Below are positions 23,246-34,827 of a stretch of DNA of 64,000 nucleotides, piece by piece. How positions within the stretch are numbered: the stretch's first letter is position 1; each line of letters opens with the position of its first letter. Under the pieces are notes generated by a model, which saw nothing but the letters and a program-made list of their open reading frames with translations, made no database searches and was not told where the DNA came from. The position numbers were made by a program, and so were the translations under genes. Origin of the DNA: Rhizoctonia solani (Eukaryota; Basidiomycota; Agaricomycetes; Cantharellales; Ceratobasidiaceae); NCBI RefSeq assembly GCF_016906535.1, contig NC_057371.1, positions 1,798,001 through 1,862,000 of the forward strand, read 5' to 3'.

Positions 23246-24800
23246 ATGTCGTGGAATGCGAGCCAACTAGTATTACGCTTAACAAAGGGTCCGATTAATT
23301 GCACTGGAGATAACGTTGATATTTTTAACGACATCCAGAAAACTGCCACTTGTCATGTATGCTTGAGCACTGGAGCAGTGGTTGGACTTGCGGTGAGTCC
23401 TAGAATCTACCTGTGCGGAAAAACTCTGACCATTTCGCTAGTTCCATGCGCAGACTGGGCTTATTTCTTTAGTTGCCTTGCTTGCCTTGCTTTATATCGT
23501 CGCAGTAAGTGTATTATATCATCACAGCACGCAATATATACTGAGTCAACTCCACATCAGCGCAATTATATCCGCAACCACCATAAACCACCTCCAGGTC
23601 CATGGAGACTCTTCCGAGGCAACGTAGATATACTGATGGTATGGCTTTGTTGACGGGTGTTTGATTGGTGCTATGGCTCAACGCTATTCTATCCAGCTCA
23701 ACGTGATCGTCGCGGACATGATAATGTCGTTGGGCGCAATATCCGATATCCGCTGGGCATACGATCGTCAAGTGTACTGCGGGTCATTTTGCGATGCACA
23801 AGGAATTGTAAAGACTTTGGGGGAGACCGCAGCAGCGCTATCCACGCTTGCCGTGGCTATATACACATTTATTGCCGTGAACTCCAGGCGCCCTCCGGTA
23901 TATAGACCTTGGATATGCTTGATTACAGTAGTAATCATTTGGTTATGGTGCATACTATGGCCTGTCATCCTTCTCAGGAAGTACGATACGCCTGGTCCTG
24001 GAGGAGAGGAAGATGTACATTATGCATATACCCCAACACCTTGGTGTAAGTTTCATATAGCATTTAAGGAATGTTCTCTTGCTAAAAGTCTTTCGTATCA
24101 GGGTGTTGGATCAATTCCAAGTACCTGCCTGAACGCATTGTTGCTGAATATCTTTGGTAAGCTCGAGAAAAGCCACGGTACGATGGTGTCAGCTGAATCC
24201 ATTCCAAGGTTGTGGATTGCGGGGATATTCTCTATTGGGTTGTACATCCCTGCCTATTACATTGTACGGAACCAGCAAAACATGTTCCGTGAGCCAGTCC
24301 CCGATGCTGATCGGCGGAGTGTTACAAGTACAATTGATGAAACTAACGAGGCAGTCAAGATGCTATGGTAAGCCCCAGTCTATCCATATCTGGATTTATA
24401 CTAAAGTTCTTTTAGGTACCCTCTAGCATACACATTATGCGTGCTCCCACTGTCCATAATGCGGTGGGCTGCGTTTGCAAACCCCGATCTTTTGAATCGG
24501 TCTCAAGTAATGCCTGCAACCATGGTCTTCAGCTCAATATTCAACTTGATGGGCCTTATTAACGTCCTGCTAATCTATTGGACAAGGCCCGCCATTCTTC
24601 TCATTGGCTCAGATGGGACTTTGCCGCCCACAGATCCGAGGTACACATTATCTAAAGAAGAAGTGAGCCCCAATTCTTCGTTACAGTCGCTGCCTCCAAA
24701 CGGCAATATTGGGCAAGACTCTCATCAAGCGAGCTCACGGCGCGGGGACAACGGGTTTGGTGGGGAGAATGTTAGTCTGCCACGCGAACCAGTTGCGTAG
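23246..24800 (+). CDS. Seven-TM receptor, cAMP-receptor/GIT3-like
   Basis: Plasma-membrane G-protein-coupled receptor of the fungal cAMP-receptor-like class; ligand unknown. Start MSWNASQLVLRLTKG has an N-glycosylation site. TM1 is HAQTGLISLVALLALLYIVA; a basic first loop follows (RNYIRNHHKPPPGPWRLFRG); TM2 LNVIVADMIMSLGAISDIRW; TM3 with CGSFCDAQGIVKTLGETAAA; TM4 WICLITVVIIWLWCILWPVI; a WWCWI motif across an intron; TM5 LWIAGIFSIGLYIPAYYIV; a charged third loop; TM6 WYPLAYTLCVLPLSIMRWAA; TM7 VFSSIFNLMGLINVLLIYW. The tail is Ser-rich (SPNSSLQSLPPNG), fit for phosphorylation. Introns all keep frame. WWCWI before TM5 is the best family sign. Confidence 0.82.
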
Positions 24801-25950
24801 TATGGTTTTATGTATGGTTTTCTCTTGTATGGTTTTTTGTGAAGCCGTGGACTTCCCCCATTCAATATTAATAGGTGTGTCGTAGGCGTGATAGTGTTGT
24901 AGCTTCCATTTTTGTGACATGAATATGTACTATTGAAACGCGTTATTCTTTGGACGTGTTGCGAACTCAACAGCGATATTAGGAGTGAGTTTGTAATTCC
25001 GTATTTTATGGAGTCACATGGGTTCTGTAGGCGCGAGCCCGGACTCGGACTGTTCTTAGGCACCGGCGCGCTTAGACATCTCCCTACTGCATGCGTCCGG
25101 GTTCGCTGATCCGCGCCCGCAGTTTGTTATGTTTCGAAGATCTTCATTGCTCCATTCGAGTGTTCTATTGCCCCACAGCCCCTCCTTGGTGGGCACCGCT
25201 GTTGCTTCCAAGCACTTCTCGTCAGATTCACTAATCGACGGAGGCGATCCCCTGTCCTTTTAGGGATCTTCTTTGCCTTCCGATGCTCGCGAACTGTGTG
25301 CATGATCTTCACAGATACATTCCGCCAGCTGGGACCTCGGATATGGCTAGTGGTAGGTGCACGTTTGTTTGGTCGCACCTAGATTCAGTACACCCATGTA
25401 CCCAGCGTGGAGATGATGAGTCGCTACTCACCCTCGTTGCGCGCCTGCACAGTTTGTCTCACGCAACCCACCCGCCTCACTCAGTCGTATTACTGTAGTT
25501 AGTATAATCTTTCCGTACTTTGTCTCAACCTATCACGTTTTCTATTATTTGTTGTATGCCAGTCTCATTTCGGTCTCTCTTTTTTCTTTTCTCTCTCGAT
25601 TCGTTTCTCGCTTTGTACAGTAGACGCACGGTTGGCCCACCCACCTGTGCTTTGCTCGAATCCACTACCGTTCTTGGGCACGTCGCATTGCGGCGTGCCT
25701 GGCTCCACTACCCGCCGTTTCCTGCTGCACTTTCCCCTTAGGAAGTCGATACCGACTCCTCCACCTGGGTCGCACCGCGGGCACAGGCTGAAAACCAAGC
25801 TAACTGGGGGTTAATTTGGTGGCACGTGTACCGGAACCGCTTTGGCAAAACATAGCCACTTGATTCCGACCGGATGTAGCATTACATCAACTGGGTGGCA
25901 ACATTGTTCGCTCCTCCCCAAGCTCATTACTATATCTCTTGAGCCGCAAC
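24801..25950. other. Intergenic with a small T-rich tandem repeat
   Basis: Just after the GPCR stop a TATGGTTTT unit occurs three times (about 24801-24838), probably in the 3' UTR. The rest should include the promoter of the 25951 gene. No further gene is seen. Confidence 0.5.
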
Positions 25951-28900
25951 ATGGCGCGACTCAAGGGAAGCCTTTCGAAACTTATCCTGGGGCTTATCCT
26001 GCTGAATTGTGTATATTGCCGAAGAATCAATACTACGATCTACGACACAAATAGTGACCATATAACCTACTCGCCCGAAGGCAATTTCTGTGTTCGATGG
26101 AGCAATTATATATTCTGGAGATCATGCGATCGCTGGGTAAAGCCATGGGAATCTGTGGTATATCGCAGCCAAGGCAAGCTGGCGGCACTCCATCGTAGCC
26201 TCGATCACAAACAAATTAGAATGAACATCGATTTTCAAGGTAAGCTTTTGTGACAATCCATCGACACAATCCTATTGACCTGTTGGTTTTGATAACAGGT
26301 TCTGCGATATGGCTCTATGGTCCCCCTCGAAGTCAGCTGCAAGCAATTCCTATGGATTATAAAATATGTCTATACGAAATCCGCTCTATGGCGTCCGATG
26401 CTGTCTGTTTTCGAGTGGATGTTGCCGAAGCCTATTCCTTTGCCGACAGCTTCGACACGCCGGTGGTTATTTTCGCAAAGGGCGGTTTAAAAAACTGCGA
26501 ACATCGAATTGTTGTTTCTGTCGGCGACCCCGTGGACGAAGTAGATAGGTACCGAGGAATCCAGTTCTCCCACGCCGTTTACGCAACCGAGAGACCAACC
26601 CCATGGTTCGTAACAATAAAAATGAACTGTCAAGGCTCTGACACAGTATTCCGTATTTCAGGCCCACTGAAGAAGATAGTTGGCGGTTTCGTGAAGTTGC
26701 CATGCATGATACGCATCCTTTACTATCTTACTGGCCTAAGAGTCCTGTTTCATCTAGCTGGTGGCCATGGGAGTCCTCTGAATTATCCGGGTGGTTCAAT
26801 AAAAAGTACAGAGCTGAGGATGGCTCCTGGGTGTCGTGGCACGAATTGCGGTCGCGGGGTGAATCAGACCTGGGCGAATGGGGATTAGATGCAACTGTAA
26901 CAGGTAATATCTGCCGTCTCTTTTGGTTGCTAGAGTCGCTTAATTCCATTTCCATTGTTCTACGTAGCCGGTGTCGTCGCCATATACGGTATTCCAAAGG
27001 CACGCATTACTGACATCAACTCTCTCATTAATATATGTGTGCGGATTGACTCAGGCTCGTGCGAGCACGTAGACGTCCAGCACGCTTACCTGAATACTGA
27101 GCATCATCAGGAGGCGATCTTGCTGTGGCGGAACCAAGCGCTTGACTCTTACCGGCAGACACGTGTATCTATTCGGCTGATTAAAACTAGCGATAGTAAC
27201 TTGAAGGTATTCCCATTCAAGGCCCTTCATTACTGGGAGCAACAGGAGTATTCCAGGTACGCCTAAGTTTACTAGTGCTCTATTGTGGTGTATAAATAGA
27301 CTGTCGCGCTAGCCCTGATCCACCAGTGGGTCGACTCGAAAATGTTGCCGTGGCGCACGACGACCGGGCTATTGCATACCACCCCGGAAGCCGCTGTGTG
27401 AAACATTTTGCATGGTGGTGTACAGGGTGGTTTGATCCTTGGAGATGGAGGGAGGACGGGCCATCTGGATCCGTCCTGACCTATCGTAGCACAGTTTCAT
27501 CTTATAGAACGACAGAAGATCCCTCGATAACAATGGACTTTCAAGGTGATGCAATTTCAGCCCAGATGCCGAGTGTATGACTGATTTTGCGCATAGGATC
27601 CGCCGTGTATGTGTATGGCGCTCCGAAATCTTTTATGAAAGATGGGTTTGCACCGCAACACGTCTGTCTCAACGATATATGCCACGTTGTTGATCTCGAG
27701 CAGGCATATTTAAATGCCCTAGAGGCCCCTTTTGAGTCAACTTCCACCCGGTCCTTCGAGTCTTTGGATAGCGTGAGCAATGCAACAGTGTTGTCGCCAA
27801 TCCATCCCGAGCTCGACCCTGTTCTGATTTGGAGCATGACTGGACTGGATGACATGGCTCAGCATTCTTTGCGCCTTGCACTCGCAGCATTGCCATCAGG
27901 AGATGATACAGAAATGACGATTGCCAAGGTTGTGTACACGAAGGTCATATATGAGTCTGGAAAGTCGCGACCGGACACCCCAGTACCACAACCAGATAAC
28001 ACCGATGGAGGACCCATATATCCGCCTCATGCTGTCAAGTGGGCACCTCGACCCCTACCATCACCACCTTCATCGCCACCCCCCAGCCTCCCACTACCAC
28101 CTGCACCACCACCTCGCCAAAGACCGAGAGGCGAAACTTCAATATGGCCTTTCATCATTTGGCCATCGTTCGGAATGTTTGCTTTCCTATCTTTGCTCCT
28201 GTGTTGTCTCCCATGTAACGAATCACCCGAGAGGAGACGAATTCGACCCGAATCACCGCCTCCACCTTATGTACCGCCCGCTAGGCCACGACCGCCTTCT
28301 CAAAAGCCAGAAGCATATTCAGTCCAACCAGGTCCAAGGGAGCCGCAAAAACCAACTCCTCCGGTATACTATACACACTCCAGCACAGTTCGTAGTGGTC
28401 CGTCTTCAACTCGCGCTGATCCTGGTGTTCCCGAATTTAGCAGAGCCGTGCGGAAATCCAACCCGGGGACCTCTGAACCACAACAAGTATTGCCTTCTCC
28501 CGGTCCTTCCACAAAGTTGAGGATGCCAAACCCGCTCATACTGGTAAAAGACCAAAATAATGCCGGCCCTTGTCCGGGGTCGAATGTTGCACCTCAGAAA
28601 CCGGAGTATACCGAGAATGCCCAAACGCAACCCATGGCTCCTCCAAGCCAAAAATCATCGGATTCACCTACCAGCACTTCGAACCAAGTGAAAAATATCG
28701 CTAGCCCAATTCCAGGCTATGATTCAAGTTGTACTATTCCTAAAGCCCCTTCTTACCCAGCACCCCGTTTAGTACCGGAGCGTGCAAGCTCGGCTAGTTA
28801 CAGCATTGCCTCTTCGTCGCGGGTTCCACCGAATGATGCAACTCGCCAACCACCCCGTACCACCCTCCCAAATCCTCGAGCTCCATTGAACACCCACCAC

Positions 28901-29665
28901 GCTATCTCGACTACTGTTACAAACTCTTCCCCATGGGTTGCGAGTAAAATCGATAGCAGGGTTCGTCGTACCGAAAGGGATATTTCGCATAGAGCCACGC
29001 CCTTGAATACAGATATCGATCCTCAAGTAATCCCAAATCGCTCACGACGCTCTAGAGCTCAAGAAACCAGAGGCCAAAGCACTAGTGATATGCATCGTCC
29101 TAAACCACAGACCCCAGTACCTCAGGCGCGCGCATACACTCACACCCCAGCACTGGCTCAATGGATAGAAAGTCAAGGATACCGGATTGACCGCTTGATG
29201 GATGCAACTCCAAGGAATGCGCACGTTGTTTCCGGTCCATACACTAGAGCACGGAGGAATCAGGGACTCCCACGAAATGCAATGCCCCCTTTCAATACTG
29301 CCGTTCAAGGTATCTCAGAACCAGGCCCGGGAAATACAAATTGGCATACACAACGATCAGTCGCAGAACAAAGTGGCCGGGCTCCAGTGACCTCGAATGT
29401 ACCAGCAGACCGGGAGTTTACGCACAGGAATCGACGCGAACAAGGGTGGGGAGAGTTAGAAGGCAATCAAAGGGCGATTCCTATCCGAAATCATACCAAT
29501 GAGAGCTCAAATAACAATTCCATGCGAATCGAAATTGATCCGAGGCAAGAGGAAACAAGAAACGAAGTCGGCGGTGCAGGAAACAGCTCGGGAAACACGA
29601 GCGCAAGGCGTTACAGAAATAACCGGCGATCAAATAGGGCCAGAAGCGGCCAAGGACAGCGCTGA
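25951..29665 (+). CDS. W-rich type I membrane protein, three tandem ectodomain repeats and Pro-rich tail
   Basis: Unknown function; paralogue of the gene at 1-1592. The ATG at 25951 gives a signal peptide (MARLKGSLSKLILGLILLNC). The ectodomain holds three repeats of roughly 150-200 residues: (1) TIYDTNSDHITYSPEG... DFQG|GSAIWLYGPPRSQ; (2) HDTHPLLSYWP... TVTAGVVAIYGIPKAR; (3) HDDRAIAYHPG... DFQG|GSAVYVYGAPKS. Each ends with DVxxAYxxx and a ValIle/Leu-Trp strand. Introns fall at matching places, so the repeats arose by exon duplication. One TM helix (WPFIIWPSFGMFAFLSLLLC) follows a Pro-rich stalk. The long last exon encodes a Pro/Ser/Arg-rich cytoplasmic tail of more than 450 residues, probably disordered. 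About 1,140 residues. The repeat resembles the ectodomain common in agaricomycete membrane proteins (pattern recognition only). Confidence 0.8.
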
Positions 29666-30022
29666 GAGCACTTGGATAGATAACATGTGGTCAACAGATT
29701 AAGTTTTCACTCTTCCAACTGGCTTCGTACACTAGTGTACGTTAGGTGTATGATTCGCATGTATGTAACCTGTGCTTCTGTGATAAATATGATTGCACTT
29801 GATTCTGCATGAATCAACACGGAATACTCAATAATCCAGAGCAGTGCTTGTGACGTTAATAGGATACGAAAATCTAAAAAAGCTTACCACGTCTATAACT
29901 ATTAGCCTATTGGGCACATGAGAAAGGTTTCTGCCTGTTGAGAGATTAATTAGCAAAAACTAGTACTAGAATACTTGGCTGACATGTGTGCAGTGCCAGA
30001 GGTTTGAATTCACACGATTGCA
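29666..30022. other. Intergenic, AT-rich
   Basis: Presumed 3' UTR of the 25951 gene. Nothing else is seen. Confidence 0.5.
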
Positions 30023-30480
30023 GGTAAACAATTGATCGTCCATCGCAGTTTTGATCACGAACTGGCATCCGTGATCATCGGATTCGAAGGTACGGTTCCC
30101 GAAATTTCTGCTTCTTTGGTTGATAAATAATGCGCTAGGATATGCAATATGGTTTCATGACCTTTCCCATAACGAACTGATTGCTATTTAGGTGACTGAA
30201 ATCCGCTTTTGCGGGAATCATCGCATGTACACATAGTACTCAAACTAGGTCGCTACCAAACTTGTGTTGCAAATATACATACCTGGTCGCCAATTGTAAC
30301 TCACCACCCGTAGCTTAGGTCCTTGTCAAAGGAGACCACAGGGTCAAAAACATCAATTGTTGGTTCCAACGATGACCCGGAAGATGAAACAAACTTAGGA
30401 GGATACCAAAGAGTTCAATCCCTCATCCGATATCGAGCGGTTCAGTCCCTAGCGTGTATTGAGGCGGCTGGATATCGAAG
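30023..30480 (+). pseudogene. Decayed third copy of the W-rich ectodomain gene
   Basis: Fragments match repeat 1 of the neighbouring gene. GKQLIVHRSFDHELASVIIG (30023 on) corresponds to GKLAALHRSLDHKQIRMNID; a phase-1 GT-AG intron lies at the same place (30090-30138); then GYAIWFHDLSHNELIAI ends in a stop. Further on, NDDPEDETNLGGYQRVQ (30375 on) corresponds to GDPVDEVDRYRGIQ. No signal peptide and no continuous frame remain. Alignment was by eye, so the limits are approximate. Confidence 0.6.
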
Positions 30481-31470
30481 TAGAGTTTGGCTTATGACAA
30501 ACTTTTCCTGGCCAGTTTGCATCCATCGAAGAAGGATCACTGGTGTTCCAGACAAGTTGTAGTGCGTGGTGTGCGCCCTTTATTTTTAAGACCTTTGGGA
30601 GCAATGGTAAGTTATTTCTGAGTAGGCCGTTGCTTTGGCATTCTTGTGTCAAGTTAGTCTTCTAAGATTTGTCCAAACGGGCATGGAGCTATCGTGCCGG
30701 CCTCGGGCTCTTTCATACTTGCCTTTGTATTTACATCAAGGCCGGTCACGAGACAGCGTCCCTCCCCGGATATCCCAATGCCATAATCCAATATCTCACA
30801 TGAGGGCCCAAATTATCCATTCTACGCTACTAAGTAGGTATCTCGAGGGCTTCTTCCGAGATTTCATACCCCTGTCCGGCCACCGTCGCCATCACCACTG
30901 CACAATTCCCCCTGGGTGGTTTAGATTGGTTGCTTGCTCACACCGCCATGATCCTTTAAATTTGTCTAGTTCCTCTGATTGCTTTCCTAACTGCTGTGCA
31001 GTTTATGGTTATTATAGCTATGAGCGCTTTAGCGGCTTTGATAACGGCTATCTCTGAGTAGAATTGCGGTGCTAATACGTTGGCTCCGAAGTAGGAACTT
31101 TCTATCTTTAGCTAGTACTAAGTATCTTATATTTGCATATACGCAGCTCTTTGCTTTAGTGGGATACGCCATCATAATTCCTTATCTGAGTCGTACACAA
31201 GCTGTTCTTCTAGTCCTCAGCCTGGATGTTATGTTTATTTGGCCGTCGAGTAAACAACATATACACTCTCCTTATATTTACATTACATATATGTCCTGCT
31301 TGTTCTGATGCTAGTAGGTCAGAAGCAAATCAACCCCAACATAATTGGGTGTATTTTAGCATTGGTGAGCATTTACGCGTCGAGTAACCAGTCACGCTAG
31401 TTGGAATGGCATGTAAGATAATAACAGAATAGGTGCATAAGAGTTGAACGAAGATAATGGAAACGAGCGC
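30481..31470. other. Intergenic, nothing recognised
   Basis: This lies between the pseudogene and the end of the ELMO gene. Only short unsupported open frames occur. Confidence 0.5.
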
Positions 31471-34400
31471 TCAGGCAAAGAAAAAATTTGTATCAGAGGG
31501 GGGTATTCCTGGAGGTAAGTGAGAAGGTATTTCTGCCTTCTCCCCGGAAAGATCTGGCGAAGACCATAAGTCATGTTTGAGATGTCCCATATTGAAACAA
31601 GGCTCACCAAGCAGTTTGATTTTCAAACCAATTTCAGTTAATGCCTGCACAAACTCTGCGGTTTCAGTAGTCGCACATGGCCTCCATCCTTGCGTAACAT
31701 GTTCAAGCCATCAGTCCAATCTGAGAATCGGGATGCATTCTCGGCAACTTGATCGGCTAGGGAGTGCTTGATGGCTGCTGTTGTTCCGATTGATCCCGAG
31801 ACCTTTCAGACATCAGAGAAAATGAGAGGGGAGAGACGGAAGGAGGCGACGTTGGGGAGGTAATGTCGCCACTTCCGTAGGCCACGTTATGGGGGACCGC
31901 GCAAGTTTCGGTTGCCACTTCAGCGATCAAAGCAACCTCAACTACATGGTCTGTTTAGCAATTTCACCAACAACCAGGTCCTCCAACGTACTGCGCTCTG
32001 GTAGTCTTCAATACCACCTCTGATTGGTATCTTCATTGCACTATCCAAATAGTAGATGAAGCGCATGGTTTTATCCTAAAACGTAGCCATGATGAGTTCC
32101 AGCCATCCAAATGAAAAATACGCATACACACCAAGCGCATGAATCTCCAGGGGCGCTGTGGTCTAACGGGAGCTGAATAGGATTCTCTCGCAGAAGGCGA
32201 GCTGGCTGGTATGCCGTTAACAAACCATGCGCCTTGCATCAAGCACTGTATGCGTTGTTGGCGCACAAATGCATACGATTCTTTGTACAGTTTTGCACGA
32301 AGATTTCTGTATTGGTTGGGCTTAGTTCCCTTGCTATCTCTCGAAAAAACCCGACTCACCGGACGGGAGGTTTATTGAGCAGGTCGTCTGTAAGCTCCAG
32401 CTCTTTCATCTGGCGCTCACGTATATCACGGTATTCACTGGTAACAAAGTCTGATTCCATCTAGTGCAAACACTGTCAAGGATACGCATTGGATCGGGTC
32501 AGAGATGGGCACTACCTCATGCCATGACCGGGTGCTTTCATCCCGTAGGGCAAACTTGATCCTATGCAATGATATATAAGCTAACATCCTCAGAACCTAC
32601 CAAACGCCACGTACTGGCTTTGAACCAAAGCTGCGACTCTAGCGAAATCATCCGCACTGGCGGAACTCTCGCTCCACAGACTGGTTTGATCACTTTAGCA
32701 GAAATAAGCTTTACTAGCTTTGCGTAACTTACCGAAGGAAAAGCTGTAAAGCAATGGTATGTACGCGGTGAAAACCAAGGAAAAATGGAAGGAACGACGT
32801 TGAAGTAGAATCTGTAGTTTAAAGTTGTCAACAATGGCTCTGACTCGGCAAAGTTGTCGTTTACAGCCGGGTCCAAATATCGCCCAATGTTCGGTCAAAA
32901 TTTCGACAACTTCGTTAGATGCCTGGTGGAAGAAAAGTCCATGAGCCAGATTTCAAACAAAAAAAAGCCCTGACCTGGATAATTGGGCAACGCCGATTAG
33001 GAGGTCGGCTGACTTGTTCCAAAACGACCTGACCGATTATCAGCCTCAGTAGATTAAACACCACCTACGCTTCGGCTAACCTTGGCAAAATGGTCGGGGT
33101 CAGTCTGAACAAAAGTGCGCTGCAGAGTATATGGTTGGACGTCTTACTCAGTCAAAGTGGGTAATAGCTTACCAAACAGTCGAGTCCGAGAATTCCAACC
33201 TGAGCAAAATCCGACTCATGTTGCCGGTCGGGCACCCTAGGAGAGACCATTGCTCACCCTCAAATGCCAGTCGGTCCGGCTTCCCAGCGTTTCCCAGACG
33301 CGCTGCGATCCAAACGTAAGTGAGGACCGCTTGGACAGCGTGTAGTTCTACATCAACCGGTGTAGTTTTTCGCAGATAGGTAATTCGCATTAGATGAGCT
33401 TGAAAATCCAAGATGGAGGAAGAGAGATCTGCAGACGCATGCGAAGCCATCAACCGCTGCCGGAATAATGGGTTAGTACAAGTAAAAAATACCAAAAATG
33501 TCAGTCCCACTCACTCGGACAACATTCCGAATGTTCAGTCGTTCCAGCTCGTCGATAAGCTCTGGTGCGTGGGCGTCGGATGCATTGGACAATAGCGAGT
33601 TGATTAGCATCATCCTGGCAAACAATGTATCATCTTTTTTTACTTCTTTGCCTCAAAATTAATAGTTCAACTCACCCTCCCAGAGCCATGCCACTCTCGG
33701 CCATAGTGAGTCGGGCCACAATCACAGATAATGTGTTGGGTGAACGTTGTAGCTGCGCCCAAACTACCTCAAAGCCATATCGATACACGCTCCCTGGGAG
33801 CGGTGAAGGCGACAGTTCGGCAGCAGGCGTTGTTGCACTTGAGGAAGGCATGACACCAGCATCGAGCCCGGATCGTGGGTCGGCTTCAACTAATCGCTTG
33901 AGTATGGATGTTGCAGGGCGGATTACATTGATAGGGTTAGAGTTGGACAAAATATCGACGATCTGTATCGGGATCGGGTTAAACTAAACGAACCGACACA
34001 ATCCACCTAATGGCCTACCAGGAGAATAAAGTTGGACTGAAGGTTATCCCAACCATAGTCGTTCTCCATCAAGTTTTGCATCGAAGTGAGAGCATAGGCC
34101 AATGTGTTCCCAGAGCTGTTCTCGATTGCGCCAATCAGCTCCCTTAGTCCATCACGCTTAAGGAACTCGTGAGTAAACTCGTGTTCCTATTACACAAATT
34201 GAGGTCAGACCAATGTTTTGCGCGCTACCTAGCAGTGTCCACTTGCCCGGATGTACTTCTGAAGAGAAAATAGAGCATGTTTGACCGACTCTTTGTCGGC
34301 GGCGTGTAGACGGTCTAGAATCTCGGTGGCTTCAATGACAGGGGAACTAACGAGTCTAAAACACTACTTCGTAAGGAGGGTTTAGGGAAAATATATCCGA

Positions 34401-34827
34401 GTTACTCACTTGAGGTTGGCTTTGTCTCGTATCATTCTGCGCAGGTTGTCGTCGGTAACTAGCTCATCTCGGTCGTCACGCAGGGCAAAAAGAAGGGGAG
34501 GTTCCTGAATTTTAAGACTTATACAAAGTTGTCTTATTACATCAGTGACCGGCTAGAGGTTGCAATAGTCGATGAGGTGAAACGACATCGAGCTCATAAG
34601 TTGTACTGAACGAGGAAGGTGCTTGACAAAATATGATACTAACAAGGGTCGGATCTATCCTCGCACGGACCTAAATTGAAAGATAGTACGTGATACTGGA
34701 AGTTGGGATGCGCCGATGTGAATCTTACAGTAACACCGTCTTTCGTGGACACCAAATTGGTTGGGACTAGAACCGAACGAGGCCTTGATGAATCATGTTT
34801 ACTGGGGTGTGCACTGACAACACTCAT
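31471..34827 (-). CDS. ELMO/CED-12-like protein (RBD-like, armadillo, ELMO, PH), three apparent frameshifts
   Basis: ELMO proteins pair with DOCK exchange factors to activate Rac-type GTPases at the membrane. Order: RBD-like region (PVTDVIRQLCISLKIQEPPL, DELVTDDNLRRMIRDKANL); armadillo part (HEFTHEFLKRDGLRELIGA, LTSMQNLMENDYGWDNLQS); ELMO domain (AGKPDRLAFE|VGILGLDCL, DPDHFAKVVLEQVSRPPNRR, NEVVEILTEHWAIFGPG, LWSESSASADDFARVAALVQ); then a PH domain (YAFVRQQRIQCLMQGAWF, FIYYLDSAMKIPIRGGIED, VALIAEVA, ENASRFSDWTDGLNML) and a tail ending PSDTNFFFA. Over ten introns, one GC-AG (34187-34246). Three single-base frame breaks fall in the PH part at about 32003, 31761 and 31673. The first exon (start 34827) is tentative because its junction to PVTDVIRQ was not resolved. 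Confidence 0.8.
34187..34246 (-). other. GC-AG intron in the ELMO gene
   Basis: The exon ends KYIR at CCGG, followed by GCAAGT instead of GTAAGT; the acceptor AATAG precedes GAACACGAG (EHE). Frame and family alignment support this junction. Confidence 0.7.
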
